Of a DNA stretch of 64,000 bases, positions 8,048 to 16,296 are shown one piece after another. The stretch is from Bog-105 sp965277855 (lineage in GTDB: Bacteria > Acidobacteriota > Terriglobia > Bryobacterales > Bryobacteraceae). The stretch lies in contig OZ255847.1 of assembly GCA_965277855.1 (NCBI GenBank), positions 248,001-312,000 of the forward strand, in the 5' to 3' direction. The position numbers were made by a program, and so were the translations under genes. Every line of letters begins with the position of its first letter. The first letter of the stretch is position 1. The notes under the pieces are model-generated. The model made no database searches, was not told the origin of the DNA, and saw only the letters and a program-made list of their open reading frames with translations.

Positions 8048-9703
8048 CTACTCATTCAAATTTCGCACGGTCCGCACCTGAGCGTCGGGGAAAAGTTCCT
8101 GAAAGCGTTTGACACCGGGATGGGAGAGAGCGCGATCGCGCAGCTCGGAGTCGTCCGCCGGAGTGTTCTGCGCGGTAGACGGAAGGGCAGCGGAGACGGT
8201 GCCGTCGGCTTCCGTCCGCACCTTAACTGGCTTACCAGCGACGTTGGACGCTATCACCTGCAGCTTCGGCTCCTTCAAGGAAAGCAGCAGTATCTTGGGC
8301 GCGCGAATGAGCAGCTCAGAGTTTTGCAAAGTGATTTGCGCCTGAGCGATGGCATCGGCGGTGAAGTTCAGACCGGCATCTACGAGGGCCTTTTGCAGAT
8401 CCTGTTTGAGATCTCCGGTGGAAGGTGTGGACACCGAGAGAATGGGAACTTCAGCTTTTGGCGCAGCGGGCGTCCGGGGAGCGAGTGCCTGGTATGTTTG
8501 GCGAGGCTCGGCAATGCGTGGCGGAGCGACCGGAGCTCGGCTATTGGCTTTGGCAGATTGCAGGCCCGGCGTTGCCGGTAGATCGAGACCGGCGATGGCG
8601 TCCTCGATCGACCGGAGTCTGCCCGCCTGCACCAGTTTGATCAGGCCGAGTTCGAGATGAAGGCGCGGCTGAAGGGAATACTGAAGATCTTTGTAGAGCG
8701 CAAGAGACAGGTTCAAATAGCGCGTGAGATCTTCTTCGCTGAACGAGTTTGCGATGGCCAGAAGAGACTGCTGTTCGGGATCGGATGCCGCAATGAGGCG
8801 GGTAGGTTTGCCCTGAATCTTAGCCACCAATAGATTGCGCCAGAAGCGCGACAGTTCCCGCGAGAAATGCTGGAGGCTTTGGCCGTTGCGTTCGAGTTCC
8901 TGCACAATTTCGAGCATGCGGCCGCCATCCTGTTGGGTAACGGCTTCGGCGACGCCTTGCAATGACTCAGTGCCAAATAGGCCAAGTAGCGCGCGGATCT
9001 CCTCCACGCGGAGAGTTTTGCCACAGCAGGCGATTGCCTGGTCGAGGGCGGAAAGAGAGTCGCGCACGCTCCCTTCACCCGCCTGAGCGACTACCGAGAG
9101 CACTTCGTCAGAGGCTTCGATCTGCTCTTCGCCGGCAATAAACCTCATGCGCTCGACAATCTCTGCGAAATCGACGGAGCGAAAGGTAAAGTGCTGGCAA
9201 CGTGACGAAATGGTGTTCGGAATCTCGTAGGCTTCGGTGGTGCAGAGAATAAAGACAACCCACTCGGGGGGCTCTTCCAGGGTCTTCAAAAGCGCATTGA
9301 AAGCTTCTTTGGTGATTTGATGCGCTTCATCGATAATGAAGATCTTATAGCGATCACGAGCGGGGCGATAGCGTACGTTTTCCCGTATTTCCCGCATCTC
9401 ATTAATGCCTCGATTAGAGGCGGCGTCAATTTCGATGACATCGACGGAGTTTCCGGCGGCGATCTCTACACAGGACGAGCAGACGCCGCACGGAGTGGCG
9501 GTGGGTCCCTGAATGCAGTTGAGGCAGCGGGAGAGGATGCGGGCCACACTGGTTTTGCCGGTACCGCGCTGACCGGAAAAGATGTAGCCGTGCGCGATCC
9601 GGTTCGCTTCAATGGCGTTGGTTAGTGTCTTTTGAACGTGCTGCTGCCCGATAAGTTCCGCGAAGCTCTGCGGACGATACTTCCTGGCAATGACCTGGTA
9701 CAT
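8048..9703 (-). CDS. dnaX: DNA polymerase III subunits gamma and tau
   Basis: 551 residues. The AAA+ clamp-loader core is complete: Walker A GQRGTGKTS, a zinc module (CLNC then CGVCSSC), Walker B IFIIDEAH and sensor 1 around ILCTTE with the SRC motif (SSRCQHF). A Pro/Ala-rich linker begins near residue 375. A C-terminal domain of about 110 residues is tau-like. I see no obvious A-rich slippery run of the kind that makes gamma in E. coli. An SRP RNA gene lies just upstream on the same strand. Confidence 0.95.
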   Translation of the reverse strand: MYQVIARKYRPQSFAELIGQQHVQKTLTNAIEANRIAHGYIFSGQRGTGKTSVARILSRCLNCIQGPTATPCGVCSSCVEIAAGNSVDVIEIDAASNRGINEMREIRENVRYRPARDRYKIFIIDEAHQITKEAFNALLKTLEEPPEWVVFILCTTEAYEIPNTISSRCQHFTFRSVDFAEIVERMRFIAGEEQIEASDEVLSVVAQAGEGSVRDSLSALDQAIACCGKTLRVEEIRALLGLFGTESLQGVAEAVTQQDGGRMLEIVQELERNGQSLQHFSRELSRFWRNLLVAKIQGKPTRLIAASDPEQQSLLAIANSFSEEDLTRYLNLSLALYKDLQYSLQPRLHLELGLIKLVQAGRLRSIEDAIAGLDLPATPGLQSAKANSRAPVAPPRIAEPRQTYQALAPRTPAAPKAEVPILSVSTPSTGDLKQDLQKALVDAGLNFTADAIAQAQITLQNSELLIRAPKILLLSLKEPKLQVIASNVAGKPVKVRTEADGTVSAALPSTAQNTPADDSELRDRALSHPGVKRFQELFPDAQVRTVRNLNE

Positions 9704-9746
9704 GGGGAATGCGAGAAGAAACGGGAAAGATGCTGGTCAATCAGCT

Positions 9747-9853
9747 GCCAGACTCCGGGTGATCCGCGGCACACAAACTAAACCGCTACCGTTGCTTCCT
9801 TCCGGACCTGGCGGGGTTAACGGCCGCCCATTGCACGAAGCCCGAAGCCTGAC
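9747..9853 (-). ncRNA. ffs: Small (4.5S-type) signal recognition particle RNA
   Basis: Read on the minus strand, this contains the SRP domain IV core GGTCCGGAAGGAAGCA flanked by strands that extend the hairpin (CCGCCA before it and CGGTAGCGG after it). The ends pair over about 13 bp: GTCAGGCTTCGGG at the 5' side against CCCGGAGTCTGGC at the 3' side, with G-U pairs. The length of about 107 nt fits the bacterial small form without an Alu domain. It partners with Ffh for co-translational targeting. The position next to dnaX is common in bacteria. Ends are set from the terminal helix and may be off by a few bases. Confidence 0.9.
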
Positions 9854-9877
9854 AATCCATCATGTTAGCATCCGAAC

Positions 9878-11116
9878 TTACTTGCGACCGCTGAGCACGG
9901 CTTGCAGCTTTTCACCAAAAAGTGTGTTGGTCTGCGGATGCGGCGGGTTGGCTTTGCGGACAGGAGTGGGAGCTTGTGGCGAAGGCCCCGGAACACGCGT
10001 CTCCGAGCTTGGAATGCCTGGAAAGGGCGAAGCAGCGGCAGCGGGTGGCGGGGGTTCCGTGGTTTGAGGTTCCGTAGCTTGCTGAACTGGCGCGACATCC
10101 TCCATCTCCGCCTTCGGCGGAATGTCGACAGCGGAACTGCCGGTCTCGGGCGAATCCGCGCTCAGAAAGAGATTTTTGCGAAGCAGCGCACGTTCCAGCG
10201 ACGCTACCCAGGGCGTAAATTCAGCCGTCGAATGCACATCTCTTTTCAGGACAGTGCGCATCGCGTTCATCTTCGAATCGAGGTTGTCGAGATGATGAAG
10301 CAACATCGCTTCCGGGAACAGCGGTACTTTTGGAGACCCAAATTCGAGTTCACCGTGATGACTAATGATTAAGTGCTCGACAAGCGTGCGCAACTTAGCG
10401 GGAAACGAGGCGATCTGGTCTATCTTGGCGCCGGCTAAACGTAAGCCAAGAATGATGTGCCCGAGTAACTGGCCTTCCGCGCTATAGCCGAAGCTACGGG
10501 CGTAAGTAAGCTCCTGCACTTTGCCGATGTCGTGCAGAATGACGCCAGCGAGCAGAAGATCTAAATCAACTTCCGGATAGTGCGATGCCGTAAGGCGAGC
10601 CAGCGTGCAGAGCGACAGGACATGTTCGAGAAGTCCGCTGCGGCAGGCGTGGTGAATCGTTTTAGCGGCAGGTGCGATTTTGTACAGCGCCGTCAGTTCG
10701 GCATCGCTGAAGATCAGTCCGAGCAGCGAACGAAGGTGAGTGTTGCCAATGCCGGCGATGATTCCCTGCAGCTCCGAGAACATGTCCTCCGGACTCCTTT
10801 CCGCACAGGGGAAATAATCCGAAAATTCAACTTCGTTGTCTTCCAGCCGGCGCAGGCGGTGGATGACGAATTGCGAGCGGTTGTTGTAAAGCTGGGCAAG
10901 ACCTTTGACTTTGACGAAGTGATCGCGGTCGAAGGTGTCCATCACTTCGGAGACGTTGTCCCACATCTTGGCTTCCAGTTCGCCGGTGCGGTCGGCGAGA
11001 TGGAGGGATAGGTAAGGTTCACCCGTTTTCTTCTGGCGAACCTCTTTCGAAATAACCAGGAACTGCGCGGTGACTACCTCGTTTGGGACGAGGGAGTCGA
11101 CGGAAGGTGACTTCAT
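9878..11116 (-). CDS. YhaM-like 3'-5' exoribonuclease / HD-domain protein with OB fold
   Basis: 412 residues. Residues about 15-95 form an OB-fold nucleic-acid-binding domain (VVTAQFLVISKEVRQKKTGEPY onward, with an AKMWDN segment). An HD phosphohydrolase domain follows at about 150-320, with LLEHVLSLC, VILHDIGKV and HLIISHHGELEFGSP supplying the metal-binding His/Asp. This layout matches YhaM/CBF1-type exonucleases. A Pro-rich C-terminal tail of about 90 residues (PPPPAAAASPFPG region) is unlike YhaM and is probably disordered. RNase activity is inferred from the family. Confidence 0.82.
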   Translation of the reverse strand: MKSPSVDSLVPNEVVTAQFLVISKEVRQKKTGEPYLSLHLADRTGELEAKMWDNVSEVMDTFDRDHFVKVKGLAQLYNNRSQFVIHRLRRLEDNEVEFSDYFPCAERSPEDMFSELQGIIAGIGNTHLRSLLGLIFSDAELTALYKIAPAAKTIHHACRSGLLEHVLSLCTLARLTASHYPEVDLDLLLAGVILHDIGKVQELTYARSFGYSAEGQLLGHIILGLRLAGAKIDQIASFPAKLRTLVEHLIISHHGELEFGSPKVPLFPEAMLLHHLDNLDSKMNAMRTVLKRDVHSTAEFTPWVASLERALLRKNLFLSADSPETGSSAVDIPPKAEMEDVAPVQQATEPQTTEPPPPAAAASPFPGIPSSETRVPGPSPQAPTPVRKANPPHPQTNTLFGEKLQAVLSGRK

Positions 11117-11125
11117 AAATCCGGT

Positions 11126-12292
11126 TTAACGGGAACTGCTCTTTCCTGTCACGGTGGTCTCGGTTCCCGGAATGGGAATGAGGCCGAACACCCGTTTGTG
11201 GCGGGTCTTCTGTTCCACCTCGGCTTTAGTGACGGTTTCCGGCTTCAATTGGGCCACTTCCTGCCATTTGGTGTCTTTGCCGGGGGCGGCTCCGGTGTCA
11301 GTGAAGCCCGGCTTGATCTGCAGAAAGGCCTGTTTTCGGAGACCTGTGAGGTACTCGCGAACTTTAGGCTGCATTTTAGGTCCATAAAGCTGAGCCTCGA
11401 TATCGCCCTTCACATCAGCCAGCGGAGCGAGCCCGGCTTTCGTGTGATCGTCTACCCGAAAAATATCGAAACCGGTGGGGAGCTTGAGGGGCGGTGTAAT
11501 ATAGCCCTTCGGCTTGTCCCAGACTGCCGCCTCTATCTCGGTGCTCATCTCACCTTTCTTATAGCCACCTAACACACCCCCGTCTTTCGAGGTGGCGGCG
11601 TCGGAATTATCGCGCGCCAAGTCGGTGAAACGCTCGCCGCGAGATGCTTCGGCCGCAACCTGCTTGGCCTTCTTCTCGCCCGCCAAGATGCCGGCAGCAT
11701 CTTTACCTTGGGTGGAAACCAGAATCTCGCTCAGGAACACCTTTTCTTCGCGAATGAAGTCGGATTTGTGAGCATCGTAGTAGCTCTGGACTTCCTTGTC
11801 GGTCACGTTTATGTGGCGTCCGACTTCCTGACCGATCACTTCGCGGGTAAGCATCTGGTTCTTGGCTTCGCTCAGGAAATCTTCGTAGCTCATTCCGGAT
11901 TGCGCCCGGACATAGTCGTGAAACTTTTCCGTGTCGACGATGCCGGAGCTGCGCTGTAGGCTGGCGAGGTACTTACTGGCTTCTGAATCGACGTTGATAT
12001 TCAGTTCCTTGCCTTTTTGAGTGAGAAGAAGCTCATCGATACGATCGCGTAGCACGTCTTTCTCGTGGCTGGTCAACTCCTGCCGAAGTTGAGAGCCGGA
12101 AAGGCCTTGGGCTTTAAGCTGGTTGCCTAGTTCCTTACTGAAGCGCTCGACTTCGTCCTGACTGACGATGTCGCCGTTCACCTTCGCGACAATCTGGTCG
12201 ACGACTTTGGGGGATGATTCGGCGGACTTAGGCGTGTCCGCGGCGAAGCCGAGGGAGGCGATTGCAAGACTGGCAATAAGAGCTGCTTTCAT
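11126..12292 (-). CDS. Exported PpiC/SurA-type peptidyl-prolyl isomerase
   Basis: About 388 residues starting at MKAALIASLAIASLGFAAD, a clear signal peptide. An in-frame ATG five codons earlier (12307) is possible. The frame is open much further upstream but without a signal-like context. A SurA-N-like chaperone region (IVAKVNGDIVSQDEVERF) precedes a parvulin domain with EEKVFLSEILVST, GERFTDLARDNSD and GGVLGGYKKGEM. A C-terminal Lys-rich tail follows. It should assist folding of outer-membrane or exported proteins. It lies 9 bp downstream of the YhaM-like gene's start on the same strand. Confidence 0.88.
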   Translation of the reverse strand: MKAALIASLAIASLGFAADTPKSAESSPKVVDQIVAKVNGDIVSQDEVERFSKELGNQLKAQGLSGSQLRQELTSHEKDVLRDRIDELLLTQKGKELNINVDSEASKYLASLQRSSGIVDTEKFHDYVRAQSGMSYEDFLSEAKNQMLTREVIGQEVGRHINVTDKEVQSYYDAHKSDFIREEKVFLSEILVSTQGKDAAGILAGEKKAKQVAAEASRGERFTDLARDNSDAATSKDGGVLGGYKKGEMSTEIEAAVWDKPKGYITPPLKLPTGFDIFRVDDHTKAGLAPLADVKGDIEAQLYGPKMQPKVREYLTGLRKQAFLQIKPGFTDTGAAPGKDTKWQEVAQLKPETVTKAEVEQKTRHKRVFGLIPIPGTETTVTGKSSSR

Positions 12293-12308
12293 TCTGATTT
12301 CTTTCATT

Positions 12309-12584
12309 ATGGCAACACAGTTAGGGATTTGGGAAAGAACAACTGGAGGCGTGCCGTTACGAAATTTCAATCGGCGCCTCAAGCGACGCGGACGAAGGTA
12401 GATGGCTGGGCTAGTCATGGCGAACTCCCACTGGTCCTCGGACGTTAAAAGGGGATCCGGTGGTTTCCAGCGATTGGGAATGCTGGCACAAGGTAAAAGC
12501 AGGCCAAGTCTGAAATTCGCTGGTTTTGGGGAGCCAGGTAGACCTGTGACAAAAGACCAAAAAAAAATATTTTCATTAGTTTGA
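12309..12584 (+). other. Intergenic stretch with a stop-interrupted ORF upstream of the phage cluster
   Basis: This frame reads 30 codons from ATG 12309, meets TAG at 12399-12401, restarts at ATG 12402 and continues to TGA at 12584. The two halves together would encode about 90 basic residues (first half ends NRRLKRRGRR). I recognise no family. It could be a decayed first gene of the phage-like cluster or chance. No ribosome-binding site is obvious. Confidence 0.25.
12546..12573 (+). promoter_or_regulatory. Candidate promoter for the phage structural cluster
   Basis: GTGACA at 12546-12551 and TATTTT at 12568-12573 are separated by 16 bp that contain a run of nine A residues. The AT-rich patch is the most promoter-like sequence before the portal gene and stands out from the GC-rich surroundings. 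It would leave a leader of roughly 170 nt. Consensus match is modest. Confidence 0.35.
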
Positions 12585-12748
12585 ACTAGATAGCTCGATC
12601 TTCGGCAGACGGGAGTGCGGCTGGTCTCAGTAAGCTCATGGGCGAAGAGTTCGACACCAGGGAGGCGGAACGGCAAGTCGCGGGGAGAATCGGCGACGAG
12701 TTGGGCCGGGCTGATCTGTTGCTGCCGCTACCAGGACGGAAAGAGAAC

Positions 12749-14146
12749 ATGACAGAAATTGACCGAGAGCATCGTGACTTCAAGCGAAAGCGGCACATGT
12801 GGCGCATGTACCGAGACCTCTATGAGGGTGGCGAAGAGTTCAAGCACCGGGCAGCGGAGTACCTGCTGCGCCGGCAAAAGGAACCGTTGGACGTCTATGG
12901 TGAGCGACTGCAGCGCGTGTTCTACGAGAACTATGTGGGCTCCATAGTGGACTGGTTTGCATCGACTCTGTTTCGACGACAACCGAGTTTACAGATGGAA
13001 GGCGGCCTTGCGTCGGGAAAAACGTTCCTCGCCGAGTTTGCAGAGGATGTGGATCTGCGGGGTACTGGGCTGTCCACATTCTTCCGGCAGTGTTTTGTCG
13101 ATGCGCTCGTTACCGGGCGCAGTCATATCCTGATCGATTTTCCTCGGAGCCGGGAGCAGCCCCTGAACCGGGCGGAGGAAGATTTAGCAGGCGTCTCACG
13201 TGCGTTTTTGGTGGCGTATCAAGCAGAAGAGCTCATCAACTGGAGCCGCAGCGAGCGCGGTGAATACGAATGGGTGGTTTTACGCCACAAGGTGACGCGA
13301 CAGCCTAGCGTCGATCACGCAGAGACGATTGAAGAGACCTACTGGCGCTACTACGACAGGCAAGAGTTTCGCAGCTATCGCCAGGTAACCGGCGCCGAGA
13401 ACAAAGCTTCGATCGAACTGGTGGCACAAGGAAAACACGGCCTTTCGAAGCAGAATCGAGTGCCGCTGGTTGACTTACAGGTGAGCGACGGTCTCTGGTT
13501 GATGAATAAGGCAGCGCACCTACAGCTCGAGCATTTCAACAAATCGAATGCGCTGGGTTGGGCAATCACAATGGGACTATTTGCGATGCCGGTAATTTAT
13601 TCAGATCGCGAATGGGACCAGATTGTGGGCGAGAGTTACTTCATCCAACTGGGTCCGACAGACAAGTTTGGATGGACGGAGCCGGACGGGAAGGTTTATC
13701 AGATTGCGGCCCAGAATCTGGAGACTCTAAAAGAAGAAATATACCGGGTGTGCTATCTGGCGCAAGCGTCGGGTGAGATGGTTGGCGGACATGCACAATC
13801 GGCAGCCAGCAAGCAGATGGACTTTACGATCACTCATGAAATCTTGCGTGCGTATGGATCGACGGTTAAAGACTGCATCAAGAAAATAGCGACGGCGATT
13901 AACAATGCCCGGGAGGACGGTGTGGCAATTTCGGTAGCGGGCCTAGACGAAGTTGACCTTGGTGACTTTGGCACCGAATTACAGCAAGCGGCGAGTTTAT
14001 TGCAGCTAGGGATCGAATCCCCCACGTTACGAGCTCAAATTTATCAGCGCTTAGCACTGAAATACCTAAGTGATGCCCAACAGCCGGTGAAGAGTCAAAT
14101 AGCGCGCGAGATCGATGCGCAATTCACAAAACAGGAGAACAAGTAA
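12749..14146 (+). CDS. Phage portal protein-like (DUF4055-like)
   Basis: About 465 residues from MTEIDREHRDFKRKRHMW; an ORF start at 12638 is possible but lacks the expected N-terminus. The opening (MYRDLYEGGEEFKHRA, YLLRRQKEPLDVYGERL, YENYVGSIVDWFASTLFRRQP) and a C-terminal helical region rich in Gln match portal proteins of tailed phages that form the dodecameric DNA gate. It is the first gene of the structural cluster, as expected for head modules, but no terminase precedes it. The following gene begins immediately after its stop. Confidence 0.75.
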   Translation: MTEIDREHRDFKRKRHMWRMYRDLYEGGEEFKHRAAEYLLRRQKEPLDVYGERLQRVFYENYVGSIVDWFASTLFRRQPSLQMEGGLASGKTFLAEFAEDVDLRGTGLSTFFRQCFVDALVTGRSHILIDFPRSREQPLNRAEEDLAGVSRAFLVAYQAEELINWSRSERGEYEWVVLRHKVTRQPSVDHAETIEETYWRYYDRQEFRSYRQVTGAENKASIELVAQGKHGLSKQNRVPLVDLQVSDGLWLMNKAAHLQLEHFNKSNALGWAITMGLFAMPVIYSDREWDQIVGESYFIQLGPTDKFGWTEPDGKVYQIAAQNLETLKEEIYRVCYLAQASGEMVGGHAQSAASKQMDFTITHEILRAYGSTVKDCIKKIATAINNAREDGVAISVAGLDEVDLGDFGTELQQAASLLQLGIESPTLRAQIYQRLALKYLSDAQQPVKSQIAREIDAQFTKQENK

Positions 14147-14728
14147 GTGTCAGACACGCCAATAGACGAGCAGCCGGTAACGGCTCCAGACGTAAGGGAC
14201 ATCGTCCGCCAAGCCATTGAAGAGTTTGTAAGAACTGAACAGCGGCAAGCAGAACCGGCTTACAAGGCTGAACTACAAGATGAACGCAAGCGGCGGGAAG
14301 GCTTAGAATCCCGATTGAACCAACTGGTGGAGGAAAACCGGAAGGCGCGTGCAACGGCCGAGGAAGCGGACCGCCATTCTCAAATTCGGGGCGAGCTACA
14401 ACGAGCCGGCATTTCGAAGCTGGACCTAGCTTTTCGAGCGGTAAAGGACGAGATTGTTCGAAGCAGCGAGGGAAGATTGCAGGCGAGAGGTGCAGAGGGT
14501 AAATCCCTGCAAGACTACGTAGCTGGTTTTATTCAGGAGAATCCAGAGCTTTTGCCGGCGCGGATTGCTGGTGGTAGCGGCGCGCAAACTCCCTCGCGCA
14601 ACAGCCAGCAAGCGGACGGATCGGGAATTACGCTCGAGAGTATTAAGCCAGGCATGAGCAAAGAGGACCTCGAGCGGGTGAGACAACACATTTCGAAGTT
14701 AGCTTCCCAGGCACTTCGCGGAGCCTAG
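14147..14728 (+). CDS. Putative capsid scaffolding protein
   Basis: 193 residues, GTG start abutting the portal stop, with GGAGAAC upstream. The sequence is highly charged and predicted coiled coil (about residues 25-75 are rich in Glu, Arg and Gln). It ends with SKEDLERVRQHISKLASQALRG, a short basic amphipathic tail. That composition and the place between portal and coat fit phage scaffolding proteins, whose C-terminal helix binds coat. No homology is claimed. Confidence 0.6.
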   Translation: MSDTPIDEQPVTAPDVRDIVRQAIEEFVRTEQRQAEPAYKAELQDERKRREGLESRLNQLVEENRKARATAEEADRHSQIRGELQRAGISKLDLAFRAVKDEIVRSSEGRLQARGAEGKSLQDYVAGFIQENPELLPARIAGGSGAQTPSRNSQQADGSGITLESIKPGMSKEDLERVRQHISKLASQALRGA

Positions 14729-14861
14729 AAAACTGCGTGGCAAGAGATTTGGGATTGAAGTTTCAGAGATTTAGTTTGGGTGGCCTGGACTTGGAAATTG
14801 CTTTGATCCGGGCATAGCGGCGAGTGCCGCAGAGGCCTGCGAGAAGTCTCACGCAGGCATG

Positions 14862-14881
14862 ACGACATTCAGTCATGTCGT
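14862..14881 (+). promoter_or_regulatory. Hairpin followed by A-run just upstream of the coat gene
   Basis: ACGACAT (14862-14868) and ATGTCGT (14875-14881) form a perfect 7-bp stem with a 6-nt loop, followed directly by GAAAAAAAC and then the coat gene's ACAGGAGAG ribosome-binding site. It lies in the 174-bp gap after the scaffold gene. It may protect or insulate the coat mRNA, or act as an RNA processing site. A U-run on the transcript is missing, so it is not a standard terminator. Confidence 0.45.
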
Positions 14882-14902
14882 GAAAAAAACAACAGGAGAG
14901 TT

Positions 14903-15814
14903 ATGTCAAGTATTACATCTGCCAATCTGGCTAATGCGATTGTGAAGTTAGTTGCTGCCGATGCGCTTCCTGCGCTGGTTGGGAACCTTGTCATGGGTAA
15001 CCTGGTGAACCGTGACTATGAACCCGTGCTGGCGCATAGCGGCGACACCGTCAACGTGCCGATCCCTCCCGTGCTCGTGGCGAACAACATCGCCGAGGGC
15101 GGGACGGTAATCACGCAGAATCCAAGCATGAACAACGCGTCGATCGTGCTTAGCACGCATGCCGAAGCGTCGTTTCAAATCCCGGATGTTACCAAGGCGC
15201 TAGCCTTTCCCGAGCTGTTGAAGGCTTACATGCAGCCTGCGGTTATTGCCATCGCGGAACGCGTGGAATCGGATCTGCTGAGTCTTTATGGCAGTTTTAC
15301 CAACAACGCACCAGTCGGCACGGCTGGGACTCCGGTGACTGAAGCGACGATCGATGCTGCCGAAACGGCCTTGTTCAGCGCAAAAGTTCCGGCGAGCTCG
15401 CCGAAGTATTTGGTGGTAGATTCCAACGCTTACTCACAGATTCGCCAGATCCCACGATTCAGCGAATACTACTCGTCAGGCGAGGCCGGCCTAAAGGCAT
15501 TGGTAGAAGGAAATGTCGGAAAAATGAAGGACTTCTTCATTTTCCGATCACAGTTTGTCCCAACAACTGGAAGCAGTTCGACTAATACGCACAACCTGGC
15601 GTTCTCCAAAGATGCCATGGGGCTGGTGGTGCGTCGCCTGCCGCAACCGCTGCCTGGTACTGGCGCCATCGCCGAATATGCGGAAATGGGCAATTTTGGT
15701 TTGCGTATCGTGATGAGCTATCAGCCGAACACGCTAGCACAGCAATTCACGGTTGACATCCTCTACGGCTGTGGCGTTCTCCGGAACAACTTTGGCGTGC
15801 AGGTGAATAGCTAA
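14903..15814 (+). CDS. Major capsid (coat) protein, P22 gp5-like, HK97 fold
   Basis: 303 residues with a strong GGAGAG ribosome-binding site. The sequence pattern fits the P22-type coat family: NLVNRDYEPVLAHSGDTVNVPIP, then ASFQIPDVTKAL, LLKAYMQPAVIAIAERVESDL, PKYLVVDSNAYSQI and GNVGKMKDFFIFRSQFVP. It is shorter than P22 gp5 (430 residues) because the inserted domain is absent. It lies between scaffold-like and connector-like genes and is flanked by stable RNA hairpins on both sides, which suits a highly expressed gene. Confidence 0.8.
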   Translation: MSSITSANLANAIVKLVAADALPALVGNLVMGNLVNRDYEPVLAHSGDTVNVPIPPVLVANNIAEGGTVITQNPSMNNASIVLSTHAEASFQIPDVTKALAFPELLKAYMQPAVIAIAERVESDLLSLYGSFTNNAPVGTAGTPVTEATIDAAETALFSAKVPASSPKYLVVDSNAYSQIRQIPRFSEYYSSGEAGLKALVEGNVGKMKDFFIFRSQFVPTTGSSSTNTHNLAFSKDAMGLVVRRLPQPLPGTGAIAEYAEMGNFGLRIVMSYQPNTLAQQFTVDILYGCGVLRNNFGVQVNS

Positions 15815-15822
15815 CAGTTTCA

Positions 15823-15930
15823 GCCGGTCTGGTTGAAGAGACCGGCCTGATTTGATCGAGGGAGTTTCCGGTACGGTAATCGCGCTTCAATGAGCTAAAG
15901 CGAGGCGATCCGGCCTGGAAACTCCCTTTT
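15823..15930 (+). terminator. Tandem RNA hairpins after the coat gene, second with U-run
   Basis: The first hairpin pairs GCCGGTCT (15823-15830) with AGACCGGC (15839-15846). The second has a perfect 10-bp outer stem, GGGAGTTTCC (15860-15869) with GGAAACTCCC (15917-15926), followed by TTTT. Smaller inner stems (ATCGC/GCGAT and GCTT/AAGC) are possible within its loop. This may attenuate transcription between coat and downstream genes or stabilise the coat mRNA 3' end. Confidence 0.65.
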
Positions 15931-15947
15931 CTATTGGAGAGGAAAGC

Positions 15948-16286
15948 ATGGATCTAAGACATTACTTCGCGAAGATTCGGGAAATTGAGGCAACTTTCAC
16001 TGAGCCGCATGTATTCGTGGTGAGTCTCGAGACGCAGGATGGCGGGCGTGCGGGTGTGATCACGGAAGTGCCGCGGTTAGTCGCGGCAAAGCTAATCGTA
16101 GAGGGCCGGGCTGCTCGGGCGAGTGACGAGGAAACGTCGAGTTTCCTGGCCAAACAACAAATGAGCCGGGACGCGGCGCAGCGGGCCGACGCAGCGAGAC
16201 GGGTGCAAGTGACGATTGTTTCAGAGGGTGACCGGACCGGTTCACCGCAAGCCGCAAACAGCGGGAATCAACCGGTAAAGAAATAG
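15948..16286 (+). CDS. Phage cluster hypothetical protein, head region
   Basis: 112 residues with GGAGAGGAAAGC before the ATG. The N-terminal half looks folded (beta-rich, FTEPHVFVVSLETQDGGRAGVITEVPRLVAAKLIVEGRA). The C-terminal 35 residues are Ala/Arg/Asn-rich and probably disordered. No family recognised. Its position after coat suggests a head or neck accessory protein. Confidence 0.6.
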   Translation: MDLRHYFAKIREIEATFTEPHVFVVSLETQDGGRAGVITEVPRLVAAKLIVEGRAARASDEETSSFLAKQQMSRDAAQRADAARRVQVTIVSEGDRTGSPQAANSGNQPVKK

Positions 16287-16296
16287 GGACAACGAC

